NCBI RefSeq assembly: GCF_009905615.1
Contig: NZ_JAAAKW010000002.1
Location: forward strand, 372,001-436,000
Length of the DNA: 64,000 nt
Direction: 5' to 3'
Source of the DNA: Pseudomonas sp. SLFW
Lineage (GTDB): Bacteria; Pseudomonadota; Gammaproteobacteria; Pseudomonadales; Pseudomonadaceae
Part shown: piece by piece, positions 1 to 8,731 of the stretch
Layout: the number at the start of each line of letters is the position of its first letter
Numbering within the stretch: the first letter of the stretch is position 1
The notes under the pieces: generated by a model
Told to the model about the DNA's origin: nothing
Seen by the model: only the letters and a program-made list of their open reading frames with translations
Database searches by the model: none
Program-made: the position numbers and the translations under genes

Positions 1-1
1 C

Positions 2-1096
2 TGGTATCTCTGGCACTGGCCGGTATTTGTCTACGCGAATGCGGTGTCCATTGACGGCATGCAGGCGCTTGAGGCCGCAGGGTGGGTCGTGCTCACGCTC
101 GTGCTGGCGTGGCTGAGCTGGCGTCTGGTCGAGCTGCCGTTTCGCGAAAAACGGGTGTTGGCTGGGCGCAAGCCCGTTTTGTTTGCGGGTTTGGCGACGC
201 TGTTGATTATCGGTTTGGCCGGCCAGTTGATACGCACCACCGACGGGGTGCCGAAACGGGTCTCAGGGCAAGCGCTGCAATACGCCGAAGCCCGCGACTG
301 GCAGCGCGGGCAGATGGACTGCCTGTTGCAACGCGACAGCCCGGACATGAGCAAAATCTGCCGCTTTGGAGGCAATGAGCAAACCGCGCCAGTGCAGCTC
401 GTGTGGGGAGACAGCCATGCGGCGGCTTTGCTGCCAGCCATTGAGGCTGACGCCAATCGCTACGGCATCCCGGTCTGGCTCGCCAGTCTTTCGGGTTGCC
501 TGCCGATCCTCGGGCATGAAACCCGCCAGCAATGTCAGGATTTCAATCAGGCTACGCTGCAATCCATTCGCGAGCACAAGATTCGCGACGTCGTGCTGGC
601 GGCACGTTGGAGCCTGTATCTGTACGGCGAAGAGGACGGCGACATGCAGCACGTTCTGTATCCGGACGACAGCCGCCCGGTCGCCGAGCAGGAAGTGGCC
701 AAAGACCTGACTGCGATGGTCCACAGCCTGCGGGACGCGGGTGCGCGGGTATGGATTTTCAAGGAAGTCCCGCTGCAACGGCAGGGCACGGTGGCGCGGT
801 TGGCGAGCCTGGCGATGGTCGGGCGTTCTGCCGAACGATTGGGACGACCCATCGCCGAGCACCTGGCGCGCCAGCAGTTTCTGAACACGCTGTTTACAGA
901 GCTCAGCCAGCAGGACCCGAACGTGCGCGTCCTCGACCCTGCGCCCTTGATGTGTCCCGGCGGGATTTGTCGCGCCGAATTCGACGGTTATTCGCAATAC
1001 ATGGATGAAAATCACCTGTCGGATAAAGGCGGCGAGCGCATGAAGCCTTTGCTGGCGCCGATTTATCTCAGCGAAAACGCCGCTCAGGGCAGATGA
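2..1096 (+). CDS. Acyltransferase 3 / SGNH-domain O-acetyltransferase, C-terminal part
   Basis: The reading frame is open from the first bases of the window, so the gene starts upstream. The first residues read Y-L-W-H-W-P, the conserved signature of membrane acyltransferase-3 proteins (OafA/YrhL type). Two membrane segments follow, then a periplasmic SGNH-like domain with a G-D-S-H nucleophile block (near 413-424) and a terminal E-N-H-L-S block (near 1010). Such proteins O-acetylate surface polysaccharide, with the integral membrane half passing the acyl group to the SGNH half. The substrate cannot be told. A GTG at 44 would give a shorter product but cuts through the acyltransferase signature, so I reject it as the start. 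Confidence 0.85.
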   Translation, partial: WYLWHWPVFVYANAVSIDGMQALEAAGWVVLTLVLAWLSWRLVELPFREKRVLAGRKPVLFAGLATLLIIGLAGQLIRTTDGVPKRVSGQALQYAEARDWQRGQMDCLLQRDSPDMSKICRFGGNEQTAPVQLVWGDSHAAALLPAIEADANRYGIPVWLASLSGCLPILGHETRQQCQDFNQATLQSIREHKIRDVVLAARWSLYLYGEEDGDMQHVLYPDDSRPVAEQEVAKDLTAMVHSLRDAGARVWIFKEVPLQRQGTVARLASLAMVGRSAERLGRPIAEHLARQQFLNTLFTELSQQDPNVRVLDPAPLMCPGGICRAEFDGYSQYMDENHLSDKGGERMKPLLAPIYLSENAAQGR

Positions 1097-1169
1097 ATCC
1101 GCGTTCGGCTGCTGCCGTTGCCCGCCAGAGCAGGTAGGATGTGCATCTATTTGTTAAGTGGCCGGGTTA

Positions 1170-2636
1170 ATGAAATTCAAGGATCTACGGGATTTCGTGC
1201 AGCAGCTTGAGCAGCGCGGAGAGTTGAAACGCATTCAAGTGCCTATTTCTCCTGTGCTGGAGATGACCGAAGTCTGCGACCGGACCCTGCGCAACAAGGG
1301 GCCGGCCTTGCTGTTCGAAAACCCGACGGGTTTTGACATTCCTGTGCTTGGCAACCTGTTCGGCACGCCAGAGCGCGTGGCCATGGGCATGGGCGCCGAG
1401 TCCACCGAAGAGCTGCGGGAGATTGGTAAACTGCTGGCGTTCCTCAAGGAACCCGAGCCGCCGAAAGGCCTGAAAGACGCCTGGTCGAAGCTACCGATCT
1501 TCAAGAAAGTCATCTCCATGGCGCCGAAAGTTGTCAAGGACGCCCCGTGCCAGGAAGTGGTCGTCGAAGGCGATGACGTCGATCTTGGCATGCTGCCGGT
1601 GCAGACGTGCTGGCCTGGCGACGTCGGCCCGCTGATCACGTGGGGCCTGACCGTCACCAGAGGCCCTAATAAAGAGCGCCAGAACCTGGGCATTTATCGC
1701 CAGCAGGTCATTGGCCGCAACAAAGTCATCATGCGCTGGCTCAGCCATCGCGGCGGCGCGCTGGACTTCAAGGAGTGGTGCGATAAGCATCCCGGCCAGC
1801 CTTTCCCGGTTTCCGTCGCACTGGGTGCTGACCCCGCGACGATTCTCGGTGCGGTCACGCCGGTGCCGGACAGCCTGTCCGAGTACGCTTTCGCAGGTCT
1901 TTTGCGTGGCAACCGCACCGAACTGATCAAATGCCGTGGCAACGACCTGCAAGTGCCGTCGAGCGCGGAAATCGTCCTGGAAGGCGTGATTCATCCGGGC
2001 GAAATGGCCGATGAAGGCCCTTACGGCGACCATACCGGCTATTACAACGAAGTCGACCGCTTCCCGGTCTTCACCGTCGAGCGCATCACTCACCGCATCA
2101 AGCCGATCTACCACAGCACCTACACCGGGCGTCCGCCGGATGAGCCCGCGATTCTGGGCGTGGCGTTGAACGAAGTGTTCGTGCCGATCCTGCAAAAGCA
2201 GTTCCCGGAGATCACCGACTTCTACCTGCCCCCCGAAGGGTGTTCGTACCGCATGGCGGTCGTGACCATGAAAAAGCAGTACCCCGGCCACGCCAAGCGC
2301 GTGATGTTGGGTGTGTGGTCGTTTTTGCGACAGTTCATGTACACCAAGTTCGTTATCGTCACCGACGACGACATCAACGCCCGTGACTGGAACGACGTCA
2401 TCTGGGCGATCACCACGCGCATGGACCCCAAGCGCGACACCGTGATGATCGACAACACGCCGATCGATTACCTCGATTTCGCCTCGCCGGTCTCCGGGTT
2501 GGGGTCGAAAATGGGGCTCGATGCCACGCATAAATGGCCGGGCGAGACCACCCGTGAGTGGGGTCGCGCCATCGTCAAGGACGAAGCCGTCACCCGCCGG
2601 ATCGACGATATCTGGAATCAGCTGGGAATAGATTGA
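1170..2636 (+). CDS. ubiD: UbiD, 3-octaprenyl-4-hydroxybenzoate decarboxylase
   Basis: The 488-residue protein agrees closely along its length with remembered E. coli UbiD: the L-R-D-F start, the R-W-L-S-H-R-G-G block, [12 protein letters not shown], and the C-terminal [10 protein letters not shown]. UbiD decarboxylates the prenylated hydroxybenzoate intermediate of ubiquinone synthesis using prenylated FMN made by UbiX, whose gene is not in this window. An upstream GTG at 1158 is in frame, but ATG 1170 (M-K-F-K-D-L) matches the family start. The stop overlaps the start of the next gene (TGATG), so the two are translationally coupled. Confidence 0.95.
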   Translation: MKFKDLRDFVQQLEQRGELKRIQVPISPVLEMTEVCDRTLRNKGPALLFENPTGFDIPVLGNLFGTPERVAMGMGAESTEELREIGKLLAFLKEPEPPKGLKDAWSKLPIFKKVISMAPKVVKDAPCQEVVVEGDDVDLGMLPVQTCWPGDVGPLITWGLTVTRGPNKERQNLGIYRQQVIGRNKVIMRWLSHRGGALDFKEWCDKHPGQPFPVSVALGADPATILGAVTPVPDSLSEYAFAGLLRGNRTELIKCRGNDLQVPSSAEIVLEGVIHPGEMADEGPYGDHTGYYNEVDRFPVFTVERITHRIKPIYHSTYTGRPPDEPAILGVALNEVFVPILQKQFPEITDFYLPPEGCSYRMAVVTMKKQYPGHAKRVMLGVWSFLRQFMYTKFVIVTDDDINARDWNDVIWAITTRMDPKRDTVMIDNTPIDYLDFASPVSGLGSKMGLDATHKWPGETTREWGRAIVKDEAVTRRIDDIWNQLGID

Positions 2637-3604
2637 TGCGCGTAACCTTGCAGCCGTCGGGCGCAGTGCTTGAAACCTTGCCCGGCGAGCGGATTCTCGA
2701 CGCCGCCCAGCGACTGGGGTACGAATGCCCGCAAAGCTGTCGCAACGGCAATTGCCATATCTGCTCCGCGCTGTTGGTCGAAGGCAGCGTCGAGCAGGGT
2801 GGTGAAGTGCGCGGGCATGGCGAAATCTACACCTGCCTGGCCGTGCCGCAAGAAGACTGCGTGGTGCTGTGGGACAGCGTGTTGCCTTTGGGAGAATTGC
2901 CCGTGCGAACGTTCGCGTGTCAGGTCACTGAATGCGTCGAGGTCGGCGGTGATGTCTGGCGCGTGATGCTCCGCGCCCCTGCAGGCAAGCCGCCGCGTTA
3001 CCACGCCGGTCAGTACCTCATGATCGCCCGCGACGACGGCGAAAAGTCCGCATTCTCTATGGCGTCGGCGCCGGAAAGTGGCCGTGACCTGGAATTCCAC
3101 GTCCTGGCCCGCGAAGCCAGTGCACAAAATCTGATCGAGCAGCTCCAGCGCGACGGCATGGCCCGCGTCGAGCTGCCCTTTGGCGACACTCATTTGGGCG
3201 AGTTGCCCGATGGCCCGCTGGTGCTGATCGCCGCTGGCACGGGCATGGGTCAGATGCACAGCCTCATCGAACATTGCCGTTCCAAAGGTTTTCCGTATCC
3301 CGTGCACGTTTATTGGGGCGTGCGACGTCCGGAGGACTTCTACGAACTGAAGCACTGGGACGAGTGGAAAAGCCTGCCAAACCTGCATTTGCACAAAGTC
3401 GTCAGCGACTTGTGCGGTTGGGAAGGGCGCTGCGGGATGTTGCACGAAGCCGTGTGCGAAGACTTCGCAGACCTGAAATCGATTCAGGTTTACGCCAGCG
3501 GATCGCCCAACATGGTGTACTCCACGCTGGACGCGCTGGTCGTCGCGGGTATGGACGCCCATCAAATGCGCGCGGACGTCTTCGCCTACGCGCCGCGTGC
3601 GTGA
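2636..3604 (+). CDS. 2Fe-2S ferredoxin / FAD-NAD(P)H reductase fusion
   Basis: The 322-residue electron-transfer protein has an N-terminal plant-type ferredoxin domain with cluster cysteines C35, C40, C43 and C67 (C-x4-C-x2-C...C). A flavin-binding barrel (H-A-G-Q-Y and F-S-M-A-S) and an NAD(P)-binding domain (G-T-G-M-G-Q, then Y-A-S-G-S-P) follow. Database entries of this family are often named CDP-6-deoxy-delta-3,4-glucoseen reductase, but no deoxysugar gene lies nearby, so that name is probably over-annotation. The ATG overlaps the ubiD stop, so it is co-translated with ubiD and may serve ubiquinone or flavin redox chemistry; that is inference. The usual R-x-Y-S flavin motif appears as S-A-F-S, without the arginine. 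Confidence 0.85.
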   Translation: MRVTLQPSGAVLETLPGERILDAAQRLGYECPQSCRNGNCHICSALLVEGSVEQGGEVRGHGEIYTCLAVPQEDCVVLWDSVLPLGELPVRTFACQVTECVEVGGDVWRVMLRAPAGKPPRYHAGQYLMIARDDGEKSAFSMASAPESGRDLEFHVLAREASAQNLIEQLQRDGMARVELPFGDTHLGELPDGPLVLIAAGTGMGQMHSLIEHCRSKGFPYPVHVYWGVRRPEDFYELKHWDEWKSLPNLHLHKVVSDLCGWEGRCGMLHEAVCEDFADLKSIQVYASGSPNMVYSTLDALVVAGMDAHQMRADVFAYAPRA

Positions 3605-3651
3605 CCGTCCGCCCGATGGCAGCTGCCGTGGAGAGCTAATTGCATCAGAAT

Positions 3652-3690
3652 ATGTGCAGGGTCGGTTTTAAGGCGTCACGACCTGCACAT
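3652..3690 (+). terminator. Hairpin after the ubiD-reductase operon
   Basis: Arms at 3652-3664 and 3679-3690 (ATGTGCAGGGTCG against CGACCTGCACAT) pair over 12 bases with one bulged G and a 14-base loop. It lies 50 bases after the reductase stop. No T-run follows, so it may be a Rho-stalling or mRNA-stabilising structure and not a classical terminator. Confidence 0.4.
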
Positions 3691-3791
3691 TGCTCAGAAC
3701 CGTGAAAAGGTGTTGATTCACTGTTGCCTGAGCCGCTTCGACCGTTGTTCAGCACTGCACTGGCGTTATCACCGGCCAGTGAGGGAGCCAG

Positions 3792-4466
3792 ATGGAGAAC
3801 CAAATCAATAGCTTGGTGGAGGCCGTACATGACGGTCTTGGGCTGTCTTACCCACCTGTTATCGACCTCGGGCCAAAACTGACCCGCGAACAACTCCTTG
3901 CTTCCATGCACGCCACGATGAGCCGACACACTGGCGGCCCTGTCTGGCTGTTCGCGTACGGCTCACTGATCTGGCGCCCCGAATGCTCCGCCGTGGAGCG
4001 CGTGCGCGGCCGAGTGCACGGCTACCATCGCGGTTTGTACCTGTGGTCCCACGAACATCGCGGCACGCCCGAACAACCTGGGCTGGTGTTCGGCCTTGAT
4101 CGCGGCGGCTCATGCAGTGGCTTCGCCTATCGACTCCCCGAGGAAAATATCGAAGCCTCATTGCTGGCGTTGTGGGAGCGGGAAATGCCATTCCCTTCCT
4201 ACCGCCCCCACTGGCTCAGCTGCCGCCTCGAAGACGGCAACAAGGTTCAGGCCCTGGGTTTCGTGCTTGAACGGCATTTGCCCAGCTATGCGGGGAACCT
4301 GCCCGACAGCGTCCTGACCCAGGTCTTGGCCAGCGCCAGCGGTCGGTATGGCACGACGTGGGAATACGTCGAGCAGACGATTCACGCGCTGCGAAATCAT
4401 GCGATGCCGGATGTGAGTCTGGAAGAGCGGTTCAAGCGGTGTAAGCCGATTTTGTTGGCGGTTTAA
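3792..4466 (+). CDS. ChaC-like gamma-glutamylcyclotransferase
   Basis: The 224-residue protein has the glycine-rich substrate loop Y56-G-S-L and the W-E-R-E block near residues 128-131 that holds the catalytic glutamate of ChaC enzymes. ChaC-type proteins cleave glutathione to 5-oxoproline and Cys-Gly in the cytosol. Length and domain span fit the bacterial family (about 220-230 residues). ATG 3792 follows a GGGAG ribosome site. The N-terminal extension of about 45 residues before the catalytic core is also seen in other bacterial ChaC proteins. The gene appears monocistronic, between the ubiD operon hairpin and a toxin-antitoxin locus. Confidence 0.88.
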   Translation: MENQINSLVEAVHDGLGLSYPPVIDLGPKLTREQLLASMHATMSRHTGGPVWLFAYGSLIWRPECSAVERVRGRVHGYHRGLYLWSHEHRGTPEQPGLVFGLDRGGSCSGFAYRLPEENIEASLLALWEREMPFPSYRPHWLSCRLEDGNKVQALGFVLERHLPSYAGNLPDSVLTQVLASASGRYGTTWEYVEQTIHALRNHAMPDVSLEERFKRCKPILLAV

Positions 4467-4500
4467 CATCCGGTTGCCACGTCGCTGTCGTCTGCTGCCC

Positions 4501-4519
4501 GCGAAGCGTCAGACTTCGC
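4501..4519. promoter_or_regulatory. Inverted repeat before the antitoxin gene, possible autoregulatory operator
   Basis: GCGAAG at 4501-4506 and CTTCGC at 4514-4519 form a perfect 6-bp palindrome with a 7-base centre, about 20 bases before the antitoxin start. Type II toxin-antitoxin operons are usually autorepressed at such palindromes. That this one is used is inference. Confidence 0.35.
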
Positions 4520-4541
4520 TGACTTACACAGGAGGTATCCC

Positions 4542-4736
4542 GTGAGCGCTCAACTTTCTCCGATCGTTTCCGAGTTTGAATCAGAAGAACAGGCCGCGAG
4601 TTACGATGCTTGGTTCCGCGCGAAGGTACAGGCGTCTCTGGACGATGAGCGACCTAGCATCTCTCATGACGAAGTGATGGCCGAGATGAAGATGAGGTTG
4701 GCCGCCAAGCGCGAAAAGCGTCGCAATGATCGTTGA
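4542..4736 (+). CDS. Type II antitoxin / stability determinant
   Basis: The 64-residue charged protein starts S-P-I-V-S-E-F-E and carries the segment Y-D-A-W-F-R-A-K-V-Q-A-S-L-D-D, which I recognise from small antitoxins annotated as stability determinants and paired with RelE/ParE toxins. The GTG start has a strong AGGAGG site seven bases upstream. The basic C-terminus (K-R-E-K-R-R) is typical of the toxin-binding tail. Its coding sequence overlaps the true start of the toxin gene by 11 bases, the usual arrangement for translational coupling. With the toxin apparently broken, the antitoxin may be a leftover. Confidence 0.75.
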   Translation: MSAQLSPIVSEFESEEQAASYDAWFRAKVQASLDDERPSISHDEVMAEMKMRLAAKREKRRNDR

Positions 4737-4994
4737 TTGGCGACCGAAAGCACGCGAGGACCTCTGGAGATCCTCGAATACATTGATGAGCGAAACCCGA
4801 AAGCAGCTGACGCGCTACAGGCGGAAATAGAAAGAGCGACTTCCGCCCTTCCTGAACATCCTTATCTTTACCGAATACGCCGAGCGCCAATGACCCGGGA
4901 GATAATTGCTCATCCGAATTATCTGGTCGTTTATCAAATCACTGATCGGATTGAAATCGTGAGTATCCTCCATGCTCGTCAGGAATATCCCTGA
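4726..4994 (+). pseudogene. ParE/RelE-type toxin gene with a -1 frameshift
   Basis: Starting at ATG 4726, inside the antitoxin tail, the frame reads M-I-V-D-W-R-P-K-A-R-E-D-L, the expected N-terminus of a ParE toxin, then goes out of frame and stops at 4828-4830. The rest of a normal ParE (I-L-E-Y-I-D-E-R-N-P, then the C-terminal strand) is intact in the neighbouring frame from about 4758 to 4994. Restoring one base near 4757-4764 would rebuild a continuous protein of about 89 residues. A TTG at 4737 opens the downstream frame but lacks the first beta strand. Either the toxin has been inactivated by a one-base deletion or the base is a sequencing error. Confidence 0.75.
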
Positions 4995-5047
4995 GCGGAG
5001 TTCGGCGCGATAGGCCCCAGGACCAACCGCGCCGTAGTTTTAGACCA

Positions 5048-6397
5048 CTAAGCCGCAGTGTCACGCGACTGACTGGCCACGCGCGTATGCCGTAACGTCG
5101 GTGCCAGAAACACCATCGCCAGCACGCACGACGACACCAGGATCACGAAACCGCCATCCCAGCCGAAATGGTCCACGGTGTAGCCCATCAGCGCACTGGC
5201 CGCGACCGACCCACCCAAATACCCGAACAGCCCTGTGAAGCCTGCCGCCGTGCCCGCTGCCTTTTTAGGCGCAAGTTCCAGCGCTTGCAGGCCGACCAGC
5301 ATCACCGGCCCGTAAATCAGAAAGCCGATGGAGATCAGCGCGACCATGTCGATGGTCGGGTTGCCCGGTGGATTGAGCCAGTACACCAGCGTGGCCACGG
5401 TCACCAGCAGCATGAACACGATGCCGGTCAGGCCGCGGTTGCCACGGAAAATCTTGTCCGACATCCAGCCGCACAGCAGCGTCCCCGGAATGCCCGCCCA
5501 CTCATAGAAAAAGTAGGCCCAGGACGTCTTGTCCACATCGAAATGCTTGGCTTCTTTCAGATAAGTCGGCGCCCAGTCGAGTACGCCGTAGCGCAGCAGA
5601 TACACGAATACGTTCGCCAGCGCGATGTACCAGAGCATTTTGTTGCGCAGGACGTATTTGACGAAGATTTCCTTGGCGCTGAATTCCTCTTCGTGGCTTG
5701 CGTCGTAGCCTTCCGGGTAGTCGTTCTTGTACTCCTCCACTGGCGGCAACCCCACGGATTGGGGCGTGTCGCGCATGGTGATGAATGCGAACAGTGCGAC
5801 GAACAGCGCGACCGCCGCTGGCACGTAGAACGCCGCGTGCCAATCGTTGGTCCAGCCCAGGCCGAGCAAGAACAGCGGGCCGATCAGGCCGCCGCCCACG
5901 TTGTGCGCCACGTTCCACACCGACACCACACCGCCGCGTTCTTTCTGCGACCACCAGTGCACCATCGTCCGCCCGCTCGGCGGCCAACCCATGCCCTGCG
6001 CCCAGCCATTGATAAACAGCAGGATAAACATGATCGCCACGCTCGACGTCGCCCAAGGCGCGAATCCGAACACGAACATCGTCGCGGCAGACACCAGTAA
6101 TCCGAACGGCAGGAAATAACGAGGATTGGAGCGGTCCGACACCAGCCCCATTAGAAACTTCGACAGGCCGTAGGCGATGGCAATCGCCGAAATCGCTAGC
6201 CCCAACTCACCTCGTGTGTAGCCCTGATCGATCAGGTACGGCATGGCCAGCGAGAAGTTCTTGCGCAGCAAGTAGTACCCCGCATAGCCGAAGAAAATAC
6301 CGGCGAAAATCTGCCAGCGCAGGCGACGATAGGTGCTGTCGACACGCTCGGCAGGCAACGGGGCCTGATGCGCGGCAGGTTTGAAAAAGGCAAACAT
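5048..6397 (-). CDS. glpT: Glycerol-3-phosphate:phosphate antiporter GlpT
   Basis: The 449-residue major facilitator protein has 12 predicted membrane segments and agrees closely with remembered E. coli GlpT: F-G-Y-A-x-Y-Y-L-x-R-K-N-F near residues 37-47, the Q-G-M-G-W-P-P block, and [16 protein letters not shown]. The two substrate-binding arginines are at the GlpT positions, Arg45 and Arg269. It imports sn-glycerol-3-phosphate in exchange for phosphate across the inner membrane. No other glp gene is adjacent. A near-perfect palindrome lies upstream and could bind GlpR. The gene is divergent from the TonB-like pair. Confidence 0.93.
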   Translation of the reverse strand: MFAFFKPAAHQAPLPAERVDSTYRRLRWQIFAGIFFGYAGYYLLRKNFSLAMPYLIDQGYTRGELGLAISAIAIAYGLSKFLMGLVSDRSNPRYFLPFGLLVSAATMFVFGFAPWATSSVAIMFILLFINGWAQGMGWPPSGRTMVHWWSQKERGGVVSVWNVAHNVGGGLIGPLFLLGLGWTNDWHAAFYVPAAVALFVALFAFITMRDTPQSVGLPPVEEYKNDYPEGYDASHEEEFSAKEIFVKYVLRNKMLWYIALANVFVYLLRYGVLDWAPTYLKEAKHFDVDKTSWAYFFYEWAGIPGTLLCGWMSDKIFRGNRGLTGIVFMLLVTVATLVYWLNPPGNPTIDMVALISIGFLIYGPVMLVGLQALELAPKKAAGTAAGFTGLFGYLGGSVAASALMGYTVDHFGWDGGFVILVSSCVLAMVFLAPTLRHTRVASQSRDTAA

Positions 6398-6423
6398 CGA
6401 GACACTCCGAGTTCTTATTTTGG

Positions 6424-6439
6424 TATGCGAATTCGAATA
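6424..6439. promoter_or_regulatory. Palindrome upstream of glpT, candidate GlpR operator
   Basis: TATGCGAATTCGAATA is palindromic except for one symmetric pair and lies 27 bases upstream of the glpT start. It contains the TTCG/CGAA half-sites expected for GlpR-type repressors. Assignment to GlpR is inference; glpR is not in this window. Confidence 0.4.
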
Positions 6440-6662
6440 TTACATTTTCATTACAGAAAATAGGAAGGCTTCTCGTCTGATGCACCGCCGAAATTTGGCT
6501 GTTTGACGTGTTGGAATATGAACATGGTACAGGTGTGTAATCGGGAACAGAGGCTTTCGGATTCGTCCTACTTGAGAACCAGAATCGATCACCTTACTAA
6601 CGAGCACGCAGACCCCTACCATCGCCGCCATCTGCCACAGGGCGTTGGGGACGAGGTAAAGG

Positions 6663-7061
6663 GTGAAATCACAATGGAAGGTGTCAGCCATTTTGAGTGG
6701 CTGTGCGCTGATGCTGAGCATGTCCGTCGGTGCGCGCGAGATGCACCCCCTCTTCGAGCGCTATGTCTCGCCAGACTATCCCTCTGCGTTGCGCGGCGGG
6801 AAGCTGTTTTCAAGCGTGCGGGTCCACTACGACATCCACCATGACGGCACTGTCACTGACGTCAGGGTCGTGGAGCAAACCGATCAGAAAGCCGCGAACT
6901 CTGCGCTGTCAGCCGTCAAACGTTGGCAATTCAAACCGTGGGACGTGACCGAAGAAAGGCCCGCCCGGATCGGTGAATCCGTGCATTTCGTTTTCGATCA
7001 GGAGCGGCTGGAGAAGCGATTGCGGATAGTGATCTCGTGGGCACGGAGGGATGTCTCATGA
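6663..7061 (+). CDS. Small secreted TonB C-terminal-domain-like protein
   Basis: The 132-residue protein starts at GTG 6663 behind a GAGGTAAAGG ribosome site. It has an N-terminal signal peptide with probable cleavage after V-G-A at residue 24. The mature part looks like a TonB C-terminal fold: Y-P-S-A-L-R-G-G, then D-G-T-V-T-D-V-R-V-V-E, then W-Q-F-K-P-W. Unlike true TonB it has no proline-rich linker, and the only hydrophobic segment is the signal peptide, so it probably lies free in the periplasm. The stop overlaps the start of the next gene (ATGA), which encodes a second protein of the same type. Function unknown; no receptor or ExbBD genes are nearby. Confidence 0.7.
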   Translation: MKSQWKVSAILSGCALMLSMSVGAREMHPLFERYVSPDYPSALRGGKLFSSVRVHYDIHHDGTVTDVRVVEQTDQKAANSALSAVKRWQFKPWDVTEERPARIGESVHFVFDQERLEKRLRIVISWARRDVS

Positions 7062-7708
7062 GCGGCCGGAAACGGTTCGCGCGATGGCTGCTGTGGTGGT
7101 CAGTGCTAATATCTGCCTCCTTGCACGCCAGCCAAAGGCCGGAATACGAACGCCAGATCCCACCCCCCTATCCCCGATCCTTGTACGAAGAAGGTCTGTC
7201 GGGGTTGGTTATCTTCGAATTTCTCGGGCACAACGACGGCTCGGTCACGGATGTGAAAATCATCGACAGCTCCCATCGCCATTTCGCCAAATCCGTTGAA
7301 CGTACCGTCCCCAAATGGCGGCTCAAACCCTGGCAGGTCAGTGCGCAGGCGCCTGAAACGATGAGCTTTCGGCAAGAATTCTATTTCACCCACACCCGCG
7401 AGCGGAACGACCCGCACGGCTGGATGCGTCGATACCTGCGAACGCTCTCGTGCAACGCCTTCAACAAAGCGCTGACGACGTTCAAGGTCGAGTCTCCCAG
7501 CCAGAACCTGCACGACCTGCACTACATCACCTACACCTTCAGGGTGTTGGGAAAGGCCGCCACGCGGCACAAGATGACAGACAATCAGCGAGCGGAATTA
7601 GGGGATGAGTTTGATCGGTCTATACCCGGGGTGGTCGAGCAATGCGCAGCGCAGCCCGGTCTTCGCTATAAGCAAGTGTTGCCGGAGAGTGTCCGTGCAT
7701 TGCTCTGA
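7058..7708 (+). CDS. Second secreted TonB C-terminal-domain-like protein
   Basis: The 216-residue protein starts at ATG 7058, overlapping the previous stop; a GTG at 7037 is possible but lies before the signal peptide. A hydrophobic N-terminus with probable cleavage after L-H-A (residue 24) is followed by the TonB-C-like pattern Y-P-R-S-L, G-S-V-T-D-V-K-I-I-D-S-S and W-R-L-K-P-W, clearly paralogous to the upstream protein. About 100 further residues after the domain match nothing I know. Tandem arrangement and translational coupling suggest the two act together, perhaps as periplasmic partners of an outer-membrane or envelope process. This is inference. Confidence 0.65.
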   Translation: MSGRKRFARWLLWWSVLISASLHASQRPEYERQIPPPYPRSLYEEGLSGLVIFEFLGHNDGSVTDVKIIDSSHRHFAKSVERTVPKWRLKPWQVSAQAPETMSFRQEFYFTHTRERNDPHGWMRRYLRTLSCNAFNKALTTFKVESPSQNLHDLHYITYTFRVLGKAATRHKMTDNQRAELGDEFDRSIPGVVEQCAAQPGLRYKQVLPESVRALL

Positions 7709-7720
7709 GTCAGCCTTTAT

Positions 7721-7746
7721 CAAGCCCCGAACTGAGCCGGGGCTTG
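7721..7746. terminator. Hairpin between convergent genes
   Basis: AAGCCCCG at 7722-7729 and CGGGGCTT at 7738-7745 form an 8-bp GC-rich stem with an 8-base loop, 13 bases after the TonB-like stop and just past the end of the convergent oxidoreductase gene. There is no clear T-run, so it is a probable but not classical terminator. Confidence 0.45.
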
Positions 7747-7753
7747 GGAGCAA

Positions 7754-8731
7754 TCATCTGACCCCAACCACCACCTTCCCAACCGCGTTTCTCTGCCCCA
7801 ACGAATCAATCGCTTCACCTGCCTGTTCCAGCGGATAAACCTTCGACACCAGCGGCTTCAACTTCCCCTCAGCGAACCACGTGAACAGCTGCTGGAAGTT
7901 CGCCGCATTGTCTTGCGGCTGGCGCTGTGCAAACGAGCCCCAGAACACGCCAACGACCGAGGCGCCTTTTAGCAGGGCGAGGTTGACGGGCAGTTCGGGG
8001 ATGCGGCCGCTGGCGAAGCCGACGACGAGGAGGCGGCCGTTCCAGGCGATGGAGCGGACGGCCTGGTCGAAGAGGTCGCCGCCGACGGGGTCGTAGATGA
8101 CGTCGACGCCGTTGCCGTTGGTGAGGCGTTTAAGTTCGTCCTTGAGGTTGGTTTCGCTGTAGTTGATGAGCTCGTCGGCACCGGCGTTTTTGGCGACTTC
8201 GAGTTTGTCGGCGCTGCTGGCGGCGGCGATGACGCGGGCGCCCAGGGCTTTGCCGATTTCAACCGCAGCCAGGCCGACGCCACCGGACGCCCCGAGGACG
8301 AGCAGGGTTTCGCCGGGTTGCAGGTTGGCGCGCTGTTTGAGCGCATGCATGGAGGTGCCGTAGGTCATGCTGAACGCCGCAGCGGTGGTGAAATCCATGG
8401 CCTCGGGAATTGGCAGGACGTTGTATCCGGCGACGGCGATTTGCTCGGCGAAGCTGCCCCAACCGGTGAGGGCCATGACCCGGTCGCCGACTTTCAGGTG
8501 ACTGACTTTTTCACCGACGGCTGCGACGACACCCGACGCTTCGCCCCCCGGCGAAAAGGGGAAGGGCGGTTTGAACTGGTATTTGCCCTCGATGATCAGC
8601 GTGTCGGGGAAGTTGACCCCGGCGGCGTGCACGTCCAACAGAATCTCGTTTTTCTTGGGTTCTGGCGTCGGAACGTCTTCCAGCACAAGGTTTTCGGCAG
8701 GGCCGAAGGCTTTACAGAGCACGGCTTTCAT
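7754..8731 (-). CDS. NADPH:quinone oxidoreductase (zinc-independent MDR family)
   Basis: The 325-residue medium-chain dehydrogenase has the N-terminal substrate domain (A-G-V-N-F-P-D near 37-43, G-G-E-A-S-G near 62-67) and an NADP-binding Rossmann motif G-A-S-G-G-V-G at 147-153. The cysteines that bind zinc in alcohol dehydrogenases are missing, which places it with quinone oxidoreductases and related enoyl reductases. It probably reduces quinones or alkenals in the cytosol with NADPH; the true substrate is unknown. It faces the TonB-like genes tail to tail and is divergent from the FliL-like gene. Confidence 0.85.
   Translation of the reverse strand: MKAVLCKAFGPAENLVLEDVPTPEPKKNEILLDVHAAGVNFPDTLIIEGKYQFKPPFPFSPGGEASGVVAAVGEKVSHLKVGDRVMALTGWGSFAEQIAVAGYNVLPIPEAMDFTTAAAFSMTYGTSMHALKQRANLQPGETLLVLGASGGVGLAAVEIGKALGARVIAAASSADKLEVAKNAGADELINYSETNLKDELKRLTNGNGVDVIYDPVGGDLFDQAVRSIAWNGRLLVVGFASGRIPELPVNLALLKGASVVGVFWGSFAQRQPQDNAANFQQLFTWFAEGKLKPLVSKVYPLEQAGEAIDSLGQRNAVGKVVVGVR

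Noticed and set aside
4737..4994. Intact 85-codon toxin gene starting at TTG directly after the antitoxin stop
   Set aside because: It lacks the first strand of ParE, which is found one frame over from ATG 4726. The frameshift explanation accounts for both pieces.
6503..6844. 113-codon plus-strand frame between glpT and the TonB-like genes
   Set aside because: It overlaps the better supported signal-peptide gene at 6663 and has no ribosome site or domain.
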